Below, in pieces: positions 53,899-60,719 of a stretch of 60,719 nt of DNA. Source of the stretch: Deltaproteobacteria bacterium (GTDB taxonomy: Bacteria > Desulfobacterota > Desulfobulbia > Desulfobulbales > Desulfocapsaceae); contig JAPLJF010000019.1 of assembly GCA_026388715.1 (NCBI GenBank), positions 1 through 60,719 of the forward strand, written 5' to 3'. The notes under the pieces are model-generated. The model did not search any database and was not told the origin of the DNA. It saw nothing but the letters and a program-made list of their open reading frames with translations. Positions within the stretch are counted from its first letter, which is position 1; every line of letters starts with the position of its first letter. A program made the position numbers and the translations under genes.

Positions 53899-54108
53899 TT
53901 AGGCGAGGATATTCTTTTCTTGCAGCGGCCCTGTCAAATGGTTGTTGAGAAACTCGCATTCTTTGGGTGAGAGGTCAAACTGGATCTCGACCTGATGCAG
54001 CAGGGAAAGCCGACTTTTTTCGGGATGTTCCTGGAGGAGTTCAGAAAAGGCGCAAATGGCCTTTTTCATTTTGTCGCCAGGACGTTGAGCAGGTGTGTGT
54101 GCAGACAT
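53899..54108 (-). CDS. Small uncharacterised protein, 69 aa
   Basis: 69 residues, helical, no membrane segment (KKAICAFSELLQEHPEKSRL, then DLSPKECEFLNNHLT). It lies 13 bp downstream of glgB on the same strand. Composition is protein-like and it is probably co-transcribed. I do not recognise a family; a second ATG at residue 14 is a possible start. Confidence 0.6.
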   Translation of the reverse strand: MSAHTPAQRPGDKMKKAICAFSELLQEHPEKSRLSLLHQVEIQFDLSPKECEFLNNHLTGPLQEKNILA

Positions 54109-54121
54109 GATGAGGTGTCTC

Positions 54122-56341
54122 CTAAGTTGAGGGAACCGGCCTTAAAATTACGCCCGCCAGTGGCGGCACTGTGAGCCGGGTGTGAAAGGGCGCCTGGGCA
54201 TAGTGTTCAGCAATGGGCTGGTAACGAGTGTTGTCACTGGCGTTGCTGCCGCCATATCTACTGTTGTCTGAGCAGAAGATTTCTTCATACTGGCTGCCGG
54301 TCGGCAGTCCCAGCTTGTAATCATAATGGGTCTGCGGGGTGTAGTTGAACAGGCAGACCAGGTGATCGGAGCGGTCTTTGCCATACCGGACATAGGAGAT
54401 GATGGAGTTCTGCCGGTCTTCGAGATCCAGCCATTGGAATCCCTCCGGGCTGAAATCCAGTTGCCACAGGCTGGGATTTTCCCGGTAGAAGCGGTTCAGC
54501 TCTTCGACAAAGGTCAGCATCTGGGCATGGAGGGGATTTTCGCCCAGAAGATGAAAATCCAGGCTCTGTTTGCAGTACCATTCCGACCATTGGCCGAATT
54601 CACTGCCCATGAAGAGGAGTTTCTTCCCCGGATGCATCCACATGGTGAGCAGGAGCAGGCGCAGATTGGCAAATTTCTGCCACAGATCCCCCGGCATTTT
54701 ATCGAGGAGGGAGCGTTTGCCATGCACCACCTCGTCATGGGACATGGGCAGGATGAAATTTTCGGAAAAGGCGTAGATGATGGAGAAGGTGAGGCTGTTG
54801 TGATGGTATCTTCTGAACAGAGGATCATTGCCAAAATAACTGAGGATGTCGTTCATCCACCCCATGTTCCACTTGAAGCCAAAGCCTAACCCCCCCATAT
54901 TCGTAGGTTTGGAAACCCCGTAAAAGCTGGTGGATTCTTCTGCGATCATCAGGGTGCCAGGGTGGCGCTTATAGATAATAGAATTGAGATGACGGATAAA
55001 TTCAATGGCCTCCAGGTTCTCACGGCCGCCATAGGCATTGGGAATCCATTCCCCTTCCTTGCGTGAATAATCGAGATAGAGCATGGAGGCCACGGCATCG
55101 ACCCGGAGCCCGTCAATGTGGTATTTGTCCAGCCAGAAGAGGGCATTGGCGATCAGGAAATTGCTCACCTCGCGGCGGCCATAGTTGTAGATGAATGTCC
55201 CCCATTCCAGTTGCTCGCCTTTTCTGGGGTCTTCGTGTTCAAAGAGGGCGGTGCCGTCAAAGCGGCCCAGGCTGTGCTCGTCTTTGGGAAAATGGGCCGG
55301 AACCCAGTCCAGAATCACCCCGATGTTGCTCTGGTGGCACTGGTCGACAAAGTACATGAAATCTTCCGGGATCCCGTAACGGCTGGTCATACTGAAGGGA
55401 CCGGTCACCTGATAGCCCCAGGACTCGTCCAGCGGGTGTTCCATTACCGGCATCAGCTCAATATGGGTGAACCCCAGTTTCTGGACATAGGGGATGAGCT
55501 TGGCGGCCAGTTCCCTGAAGGTGAGAAAGCGGTCAGGATCTGCCGGGTCGCGCTGCCAGGAGCCGGGATGGGCCTCATAGATGGCCATGGGCTGGTCATA
55601 GGGCGAGGTGGCGCTCCGGGTCTGCTGCCACTGCTGGTCCTGCCATGTATAGCGGTCCAGGGGGCGGACAACGGAGGCGGTCTTGGGGCGCAGTTCGCCG
55701 TAGAACTGAAAGGGGTCGTTTTTTTCCAGGATAGCCCCATGCTGGGTGCGGATCTCGAATTTGTAGAGTTCGTTTTCGCCAATCCCCGGCAGGAACAGCT
55801 CCCAAATCCCTGATCCTCCCAGGCTGCGCATGGGGTGCACCCGTCCGTCCCAGCCATTGAAGCTGCCGAGCACCGAGACCCGGGCGGCAGACGGGGCCCA
55901 GACCCGGAAGATGGTGCCGTCTATCCCGGAACGAGTGGTCAGATGAGCGCCCATGTGGTTGTACAGTTCATAATGGGTGCCGAAATTAAAGAGATAGCGG
56001 TCCTGTTCGTCCAGTGCCGGCAGGAAACGGTAGGGATCGTTGACGGTGTGCACGGTTCCGTCAAAATAGGTGATTTCAAATTGGTAATTGTAAGGATCAA
56101 GGTTAATATCGTTAAAGGCGGCCCGTTCCAGCTCCAGCTCATACATGCCTTCGTCGCAGCTCTTTTTCATGGGTAGGGAGAAGGTCTCAGTGACCAGGGT
56201 AACTGCGGCGGCATGGGGCTGAAAAGTACGAATAATAACTGTCTGTTCCCTGTTCCCTGTAAAGTGAACGCCCAGATACTGGAAGGGGTCATAATGGGTT
56301 GCGTGGATTATTCTCTCTCTTTGTTCTTGCAGTTCGTTCAT
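54122..56341 (-). CDS. glgB: 1,4-alpha-glucan branching enzyme
   Basis: A 739-residue GH13 enzyme that makes alpha-1,6 branches in glycogen. Two N-terminal beta domains (about 1-110 and 130-230, FRVWAPSAARVSVLGSFNGW) precede the catalytic barrel. Catalytic residues are the Asp in GLRVDAVASMLY, the Glu in LMIAEEST and the Asp in MSHDEVVHGK. The C-terminal all-beta domain completes it. The long-form N-terminus is retained. No other glycogen genes are adjacent. Confidence 0.96.
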   Translation of the reverse strand: MNELQEQRERIIHATHYDPFQYLGVHFTGNREQTVIIRTFQPHAAAVTLVTETFSLPMKKSCDEGMYELELERAAFNDINLDPYNYQFEITYFDGTVHTVNDPYRFLPALDEQDRYLFNFGTHYELYNHMGAHLTTRSGIDGTIFRVWAPSAARVSVLGSFNGWDGRVHPMRSLGGSGIWELFLPGIGENELYKFEIRTQHGAILEKNDPFQFYGELRPKTASVVRPLDRYTWQDQQWQQTRSATSPYDQPMAIYEAHPGSWQRDPADPDRFLTFRELAAKLIPYVQKLGFTHIELMPVMEHPLDESWGYQVTGPFSMTSRYGIPEDFMYFVDQCHQSNIGVILDWVPAHFPKDEHSLGRFDGTALFEHEDPRKGEQLEWGTFIYNYGRREVSNFLIANALFWLDKYHIDGLRVDAVASMLYLDYSRKEGEWIPNAYGGRENLEAIEFIRHLNSIIYKRHPGTLMIAEESTSFYGVSKPTNMGGLGFGFKWNMGWMNDILSYFGNDPLFRRYHHNSLTFSIIYAFSENFILPMSHDEVVHGKRSLLDKMPGDLWQKFANLRLLLLTMWMHPGKKLLFMGSEFGQWSEWYCKQSLDFHLLGENPLHAQMLTFVEELNRFYRENPSLWQLDFSPEGFQWLDLEDRQNSIISYVRYGKDRSDHLVCLFNYTPQTHYDYKLGLPTGSQYEEIFCSDNSRYGGSNASDNTRYQPIAEHYAQAPFHTRLTVPPLAGVILRPVPST

Positions 56342-56371
56342 GATGGATTTTTTGGATGGGGTAAGAGATTT

Positions 56372-56440
56372 AGGAGCCGTTACGAAATAACTATTACGTT
56401 TTTGACCATTTCGTTACGGCTCCTTATGCCGGTTGCGGCA
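56372..56440. repeat. Two-hairpin element copy between glgB and yqgE
   Basis: AGGAGCCGTTACGAAATAA (56372) pairs with ATTTCGTTACGGCTCCT, followed by a short second stem TATGCCGGTTGCGGCA. Confidence 0.75.
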
Positions 56441-56503
56441 TTTTAATGTTATGGCTATTTTTTGAACGACGGCTCACTTACGGTTCATTCCAGATTGTAT
56501 TTC

Positions 56504-56533
56504 TTGACGAAAAGAGGCCAGGTCTGATAGGAT
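56504..56533 (+). promoter_or_regulatory. Possible promoter for the yqgE operon
   Basis: TTGACG at 56504-56509, an 18-bp spacer and TAGGAT at 56528-56533, giving a leader of about 57 nt. A moderate match only. Confidence 0.35.
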
Positions 56534-56596
56534 TCTGGCCGTTAACTATTTTTCTTATTTTTTTATAATACATCGAATAAAAAGAATTGAACAGAA

Positions 56597-57172
56597 ATGA
56601 ATCCAGAGAATAAATCCATCATTGATACCCTGACCGGTTCGTTTCTGATCTCCACCCCCAGGATGCCTGATCCGCGTTTCAGCGAGCAGGTTTTGTATAT
56701 CTGCGTCCATAGTCATGAGGGAACAATGGCCCTGGTAATCAACCGGCCGAATCTTTTCCTGACCATGGATGAAATTCTGAGAGGCGCCAACCTGCCAGTG
56801 CCTGAATCAATATTACCGCCTGTCTATAGCGGCGGGCCCGTGGAACCTGCTTCAGCCTGTATTCTTTTTAGTTCTGACTATCAGGCAGAGCAACAGCTGG
56901 CGATCAGCGCCACGATTTCCCTGAGCCGGGATGTCAGGCTTCTTGAAGATATCGCCAGGGGGCAGGGGCCGGAGAAATATCTTTTTATCCTCGGATATGC
57001 CGGCTGGGGGCCGGGCCAGCTGGAGCAGGAACTGGTGGCGGAAGGCTGGCTGGTTGTCCCGGCGGATGATGCCCTTGTCTTTGATGTCCCCGATGAAGAG
57101 AAGTGGCAGCGGGCGGCGTTGTTGTACGGAATAGATATTGCCACCTATGGAGATATGATTGGAAATGCTTGA
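56597..57172 (+). CDS. YqgE/AlgH family protein
   Basis: 191 residues of the UPF0301 (YqgE/AlgH) fold: TGSFLISTPRMPDPRFSEQVLYIC, HEGTMALVINRP, then YSGGPVEPASACILF and ILGYAGWGPGQLEQEL. A highly conserved family without an established biochemical role; AlgH was named as a regulator in Pseudomonas. It leads a probable operon with the Cys-cluster gene and rlmH. Confidence 0.92.
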   Translation: MNPENKSIIDTLTGSFLISTPRMPDPRFSEQVLYICVHSHEGTMALVINRPNLFLTMDEILRGANLPVPESILPPVYSGGPVEPASACILFSSDYQAEQQLAISATISLSRDVRLLEDIARGQGPEKYLFILGYAGWGPGQLEQELVAEGWLVVPADDALVFDVPDEEKWQRAALLYGIDIATYGDMIGNA

Positions 57173-57225
57173 TTGTATGAGTAAAAGCTGCACATTGAAG
57201 GCCCCGGAGGGTCGGCAGGATAAAA

Positions 57226-57627
57226 ATGGATGAGATGAAGCAGATATTTGAGTGTCAGCGCTGTGGCTATTGCTGTCTGGGCCAAACGACCGTCTCGCTT
57301 GACGAGAATGACCGGCGGCACATGGTTGCGGCCCTGGGCTTAAGTGAAGGCGAGGTGCGGGAAAAATATTGGCGGGTGACCGGCAATGTCACCCAGATGA
57401 AAACCGTGGATGGCCATTGTATTTTTTACGATAACGGCTGCACTGTCCATGGCGGACGACCCTGGCGTTGCGCGCAATGGCCTCTGCATCCCTCGCTGCT
57501 TACCGATGAAAATAACTTTGTCACCATCAAGGAATCCTGTCCCGGTATGAATCAGCATATATCGTATGAGGAGTTCTGTCGTATTCTCAGGTCGATCATG
57601 GAAGCGCAGGGGATTATCCATTGCTGA
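57226..57627 (+). CDS. YkgJ-family cysteine-cluster protein, short
   Basis: 133 residues with the metal-binding cysteine set FECQRCGYCC near 9, the DNGCTVHGGRPWRCAQWP motif and a later SCPG. A smaller relative of the protein at 19775. It lies between yqgE and rlmH with gaps of 53 and 13 bp, so it is probably co-expressed. Function unknown. Confidence 0.87.
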   Translation: MDEMKQIFECQRCGYCCLGQTTVSLDENDRRHMVAALGLSEGEVREKYWRVTGNVTQMKTVDGHCIFYDNGCTVHGGRPWRCAQWPLHPSLLTDENNFVTIKESCPGMNQHISYEEFCRILRSIMEAQGIIHC

Positions 57628-57640
57628 ATAGGCGCCGGTC

Positions 57641-58108
57641 ATGAAGTTTGAGCTGCTGCTTCTGGGAAAGACCAAGGACTCGTATCTGGCAGAGGGGATT
57701 ACCGAGTTTACAAAGCGGCTGCAGCATTACACCAAAGTTTCAGTGAAATGCATCCAGCATAAAAAAAAATCGCAATGGAGTGAGGAGCAGGAGAAGGAAG
57801 AGGATGGCCGCCTTCTCCTCAGCCATGTCCCGGCCGGGGCCCTGAAGGTGATCCTTGATTTTCGTGGCCGCCAGTTCACCTCGGAAGGTCTGGCTGATCT
57901 GATTGGCCAGTGGGAGCAGCAGGGCGTCAAGCAGGTGAGTCTGCTCATTGGCGGGCCCCTGGGTCACGCAAAAGAGCTGGTGGCGCAGGCCGATCTTCTG
58001 CTCTCCTTGTCGCAGATGACCTTTACCCATGACATGACCCGGCTTTTTCTTCTGGAGCAGTTGTACCGCGCCTATACCATTAAGGCCGGAGAAAAGTACC
58101 ATAAATGA
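57641..58108 (+). CDS. rlmH: 23S rRNA pseudouridine1915 N3-methyltransferase RlmH
   Basis: A 155-residue SPOUT methyltransferase that modifies pseudouridine 1915 on 70S ribosomes. The core is VSLLIGGPLGHAKELVAQAD, then LSQMTFTHDMTRLFLLEQLYRAY. It ends KYHK, the expected catalytic C-terminus. Its stop codon TGA overlaps the first bases of the palindromic element at 58107. Confidence 0.95.
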   Translation: MKFELLLLGKTKDSYLAEGITEFTKRLQHYTKVSVKCIQHKKKSQWSEEQEKEEDGRLLLSHVPAGALKVILDFRGRQFTSEGLADLIGQWEQQGVKQVSLLIGGPLGHAKELVAQADLLLSLSQMTFTHDMTRLFLLEQLYRAYTIKAGEKYHK

Positions 58109-58233
58109 TGGCGTCGCAAAAAGTCCCAAATACTGCGTTGCACTGCATCCTTCGTCACTGCGGCGTACCCAACAGTACGCCTCATTCCTCAGGATTTGCG
58201 CGCCTTGTCTTTGGGCCTTTTTGCTTAGCCATC
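58107..58233. repeat. Palindromic element downstream of rlmH
   Basis: The ends GATGGCGTCGCAAAAAGTCC and GGCCTTTTTGCTTAGCCATC are inverted repeats with a few mismatches (GATGGC-N3-GCAAAAA core). The interior has a second pair (GCGTAC with GTACGC). About 127 bp, MITE-like, at the shared 3' ends of rlmH and rsmJ. Confidence 0.75.
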
Positions 58234-58288
58234 TCTTTGATGACTGAGAGTATCATAAGTAAGAGAGAAGGGTGGCAGGTTTCTGATA

Positions 58289-59131
58289 CTATTTACTGAG
58301 TCCGGTCAGGTACACATCAAAGCGGCTGTTTTTCATCTCGATGATATGGGATGGCCGTCTGGCGTTCAGTTCGGGGGCGCCTTTGGGGCGTTTGACCACC
58401 ACCCGGTTGCCGGCAATCGTCAGGGCGGTCTCCAGCAGGGCGGCGGCGTCCTGGTCATCACCCACGAGTGCGCGGATGATCCGCATCTCTTGTTTGTTGA
58501 GGGCGGATGTGTGGCGATGGGGGTACATGGGATCGAGGTAGATGGTGGCCGGTTGTTCGGACAGGCTGGTGATGATTTCGCGGGAGTTGCCGATGAGAAG
58601 CTGGAGCCGGCTCACGATATCCCTGGTGGCCGGATGGCTTACCGCCCGTTGCAGCCCGTCGTCCAGCAGCGCTCCCATAACCGGAGAGCGTTCGATCATG
58701 GTGACCTTGCAGCCAAGGCTGGCCAGGATAAAGGCGTCAACGCCAAGTCCGGCGGTGGCATCGACAATGGTTGGCCGATAGCCTGGTTTCAGGCCTGCGG
58801 CCCGGCCGAGGGGCTGGCGGATGCCGCCGCCATGGAGACGGCGGTATGCAGTGTTGCCATGCACAAAGTCAGTGATCAGGACAGTTGCATAGCGTCCTGT
58901 CTCCGGGTCCAGGGTTTGCAACTCCAGACCCCTTATAGTAAAGACCAGCAGAAACTGCTGGTCGCTGTTGTCTGCGCCGTTCTGCTTGAGTTGCGCTCCG
59001 AAGGAAGTGTCCTTGGGGTACAGGGTTTCGGCCAAGGTCTGGGCCTTGAGCTGGAGCACTTCGTCATTTTCCGGGATACAGCTCACGGTCAGAGAAAGGG
59101 CGATCCCGGTTGGGCAGGAGTGGTCAATCAT
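58289..59131 (-). CDS. rsmJ: 16S rRNA m2G1516 methyltransferase RsmJ
   Basis: A 280-residue SAM methyltransferase. The SAM site is VDATAGLGVDAFILASLGCK near 125; ERSPVMGALLDDGLQRA, the catalytic region YLDPMYPHR and VVVKRPKGAPEL follow. These are the distinctive RsmJ (YhiQ) motifs. I chose the ATG at 59131 (MIDHSCP) as the start; the open frame has an extra 16 residues of doubtful character. Confidence 0.9.
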   Translation of the reverse strand: MIDHSCPTGIALSLTVSCIPENDEVLQLKAQTLAETLYPKDTSFGAQLKQNGADNSDQQFLLVFTIRGLELQTLDPETGRYATVLITDFVHGNTAYRRLHGGGIRQPLGRAAGLKPGYRPTIVDATAGLGVDAFILASLGCKVTMIERSPVMGALLDDGLQRAVSHPATRDIVSRLQLLIGNSREIITSLSEQPATIYLDPMYPHRHTSALNKQEMRIIRALVGDDQDAAALLETALTIAGNRVVVKRPKGAPELNARRPSHIIEMKNSRFDVYLTGLSK

Positions 59132-59166
59132 GGGTGCTCTACAGTGTGAGGATAAACTATTCGTAG

Positions 59167-59320
59167 GAGCTTCTTGCAAAAATATAAAGAAGTCCCCTTC
59201 CCCCTTGCGGGGGAGGGTTAGGGTGGAGGGAGGTAGCCATGAAATCAGTATGTTGCAGCTCCACCGACCCCCTACTATTAAGGGAGGGGAACATATCTGA
59301 AAGAGTTTTGCAAGAGGCTT
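59167..59320. repeat. Inverted-repeat element of the TTGCAAGAGG type
   Basis: The ends GAGCTTCTTGCAAAAAT and TTTTGCAAGAGGCTT resemble those of the 142-bp element, but the interior differs and includes CCCCCTTGCGGGGG. About 154 bp, between rsmJ and kdsB. Confidence 0.65.
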
Positions 59321-59360
59321 GTAATGAAACCGTTTTTTAACTTAACCATCAATTGAAGAT

Positions 59361-60137
59361 ATGGAACCTGTAAAAATTCATATACCGGCGGTCGTGGCGA
59401 TTATCCCGGCCCGCTATCTTTCCAATCGTTTTGAGGGAAAACCACTGGCCCTGATTGCCGGAAAACCGATGATCCAGCATGTGGTCGAGCGGGCGCGGCA
59501 GGTTGCGCTCCTGAGCCGGGTGGTGGTCGCCACCGATGACATGCGGATTGGCGAGTGTGTCGCCTCGTTTGGCGGTGAGTTTGTGCTGACCAGGAGTGAT
59601 CATGTCTCAGGGTCTGACCGCCTGGCCGAGGCCGCGGAGCTGCTCGATATCTCCGAGCATGATGTGGTGGTCAATATCCAGGGGGACCAGCCGCTTTTTG
59701 ACCCGGAGGTGGTGGCCCAGGTGGCCCAGCCCCTGCTGGACGATCCGGCCCTGCCCATGTCCACGCTGATCTACAAGATTATCCGGCCGGAAGAGATCAA
59801 CGATCCCAACCATGTTAAGACCGTTTTTGATCATAATCATAACGCCCTCTATTTTTCACGTGCCCCGGTGCCTTTTCAGCGCAATCCCGAGGAAGGGATA
59901 ACGCCGACCTATTACAAACATCTGGGCTTCTACGCCTATCGCAAGGGATTTCTGTTGACCTTTGTCGCCCTGCCGGAAGGGGAGTGGGAGCGTTTTGAAA
60001 AGCTGGAACAACTGCGGGCGCTGGAATTTGGCTACAAAATCAGGGTGGTCCTGACCGAGCATGATTCCATTGAGGTGGACACCCCGGAAGATCTGCAAAG
60101 GGTGGAGGCGCATATCAACAAGTTGAAAGGCGTATGA
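59361..60137 (+). CDS. kdsB: CMP-KDO synthetase (3-deoxy-manno-octulosonate cytidylyltransferase)
   Basis: 258 residues. The N-terminal PARYLSNRFEGKPLALIAGKPM nucleotide-binding motif, VVATDD, VSGSDRLAEA, NIQGDQPLF and the C-terminal EVDTPEDLQRVE are diagnostic. It activates KDO for lipid A-core synthesis, so the cell has a Gram-negative LPS outer membrane. A strong terminator follows. Confidence 0.96.
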   Translation: MEPVKIHIPAVVAIIPARYLSNRFEGKPLALIAGKPMIQHVVERARQVALLSRVVVATDDMRIGECVASFGGEFVLTRSDHVSGSDRLAEAAELLDISEHDVVVNIQGDQPLFDPEVVAQVAQPLLDDPALPMSTLIYKIIRPEEINDPNHVKTVFDHNHNALYFSRAPVPFQRNPEEGITPTYYKHLGFYAYRKGFLLTFVALPEGEWERFEKLEQLRALEFGYKIRVVLTEHDSIEVDTPEDLQRVEAHINKLKGV

Positions 60138-60160
60138 TCTTGATTTGAAGTAGTTCTTGT

Positions 60161-60212
60161 AAAAAGCCGAAAGGGCCTGATTTGTATCAAATCAGGCCCT
60201 TTCGGCTTTTTT
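60161..60212 (+). terminator. Intrinsic terminator after kdsB
   Basis: AAAAAGCCGAAAGGGCCTGATTT and its complement AAATCAGGCCCTTTCGGCTTTTT form a perfect 23-bp stem with a short loop. It is near-symmetrical, so it can act on both strands. Confidence 0.92.
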
Positions 60213-60290
60213 ATTGTTCCCTTATGCCTGGGATGGCGAGAGATCGATCTTTCAGATTCCTGTCAATTCGGTTCACTCAGGGGGTGGTTG

Positions 60291-60398
60291 CTATATCTCA
60301 ATTTCTTTCTTCAATTTTTCCATGATCTTGGGACCAATCCCTTTTACCTCGCTCAGTTCTTCCTTGGTCTTAAAATTGCCATGCTTGGTGCGGGACAC
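60291..60398 (-). pseudogene. ComEA-type helix-hairpin-helix fragment
   Basis: The minus strand encodes VSRTKHGNFKTKEELSEVKG and then IGPKIMEKLKKEIEI and a stop, matching the C-terminal half of the ComEA/HhH DNA-binding domain. The N-terminal half is missing: upstream the frame hits a stop at about 60455 after a short, less similar stretch. A GTG at 60398 could start a 35-residue peptide, but this looks like a remnant. Confidence 0.6.
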
Positions 60399-60426
60399 TA
60401 AAATGCCTATTCTGAATTTTTTATAA

Positions 60427-60669
60427 TTATGCCAAGTTGTTTTTTGAGTGACGGCAGATCATTTTCGCAACATTCCACACGGATTCTAACCCCATATAGT
60501 CGTGGATGAGCACATCTCTTAAGCCTGCAATATTTCTCCATGGAATGTCAGGATATTGCTCCTTGAGCGGTTTGCTTAGTCGTTGAGCCTGTAGGAAAAC
60601 GCAAATTATTGTAATTTTTTCCTGTAATTTCAAGAACAGTAGCAGTATAATTACTGCAATATCAAGCAA
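60427..60669 (-). pseudogene. HepT-like (DUF86) toxin, N-terminally degraded
   Basis: Residues 30-72 match the C-terminal half of HepT RNases: RLSKPLKEQYPDIPWRNIAG and the active-site RxxxxHxY in RDVLIHDYMG. The N-terminal 28 residues are a hydrophobic stretch (IAVIILLLFLKL) unlike HepT, so the N-terminal helices have been lost or frameshifted. The usual MNT nucleotidyltransferase partner is not in view; the window ends 50 bp upstream. Confidence 0.65.
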
Positions 60670-60719
60670 GTAAAGCGGTTAACCATCCACTTCAGAGAGA
60701 TATTGCAGCATGGCTCGTT

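Overview
The window reads as one chromosomal segment of a Gram-negative anaerobe, most likely a member of the Desulfobulbales/Desulfobacterota. This is inferred from gene content: a CooS carbon monoxide dehydrogenase, a nine-haem c-type cytochrome lipoprotein, selenocysteine factor SelB, a short-form RtcB, a VF530-type small protein, an NtrC-type sigma-54 regulator and KdsB (LPS synthesis). An ice-binding (DUF3494) protein and a CspA-type protein suggest, without proving, a cold habitat. No species is claimed.

Layout. 1-730: 3' end of a 23S gene, 5S rRNA and a terminator. 955-3002: der and two small genes, then a decayed stretch. 3104-6362 (minus): aminotransferase, DnaJ/TerB membrane protein, ftsY. 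6683-10396 (plus): Mrp/NBP35 ATPase, MBL-fold hydrolase, selB. 10522-12014 (minus): overlapping universal stress protein and kinase-like gene. 12427-17210 (plus): rtcB, cooS, fetAB. 17211-21930 is a patchwork: two orphan membrane proteins behind a shared repeat, a Mut7-C RNase-like gene, a YkgJ-type Cys-cluster protein, a tilS tail fragment, a SYLF-domain protein and rtcB tail copies. 21937-29485 (minus): phosphoribosyltransferase/HAD pair, tilS, the three-gene pnt transhydrogenase, mpl and a 59-aa gene overlapping it. 29753-36524: Crp/Fnr regulator, L,D-transpeptidase, PHP phosphoesterase, sigma-54 response regulator, nadK-proC, rpsT. 36777-41943: trpE-G-D-C-F without trpBA. 41973-46008: cytochrome, tRNA-Thr(CGT), a sigma-54 promoter, the ice-binding protein and a dead IS481-type transposase. 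46108-60137: rsmE, gpmI, cspA, an unrecognised 568-aa protein overlapping a histidine kinase, a DUF4126 protein, glgB, yqgE-ykgJ-rlmH, rsmJ, kdsB. The last 500 bases hold ComEA and HepT remnants.

The most distinctive feature is the density of short repeat families sitting at gene 3' ends. They are a 140-142 bp element with terminal inverted repeats (three copies), a two-hairpin element (about six loci, one tandem triplet between trpE and trpG), two other palindromic elements, three copies of the last ~45 bases of rtcB, and a broken copy of the tilS tail. Several appear to have rewritten C-termini: the DUF4126 protein ends in about 48 residues read from the 140-bp element, and Mpl and the PHP protein both end in GAVTK read from the two-hairpin element. 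These repeats, the cassette-like unit near 17.3-18.7 kb and the sigma-54 promoter for the ice-binding gene are the best leads here. I found no CRISPR array, no intact transposase and no complete defence island.
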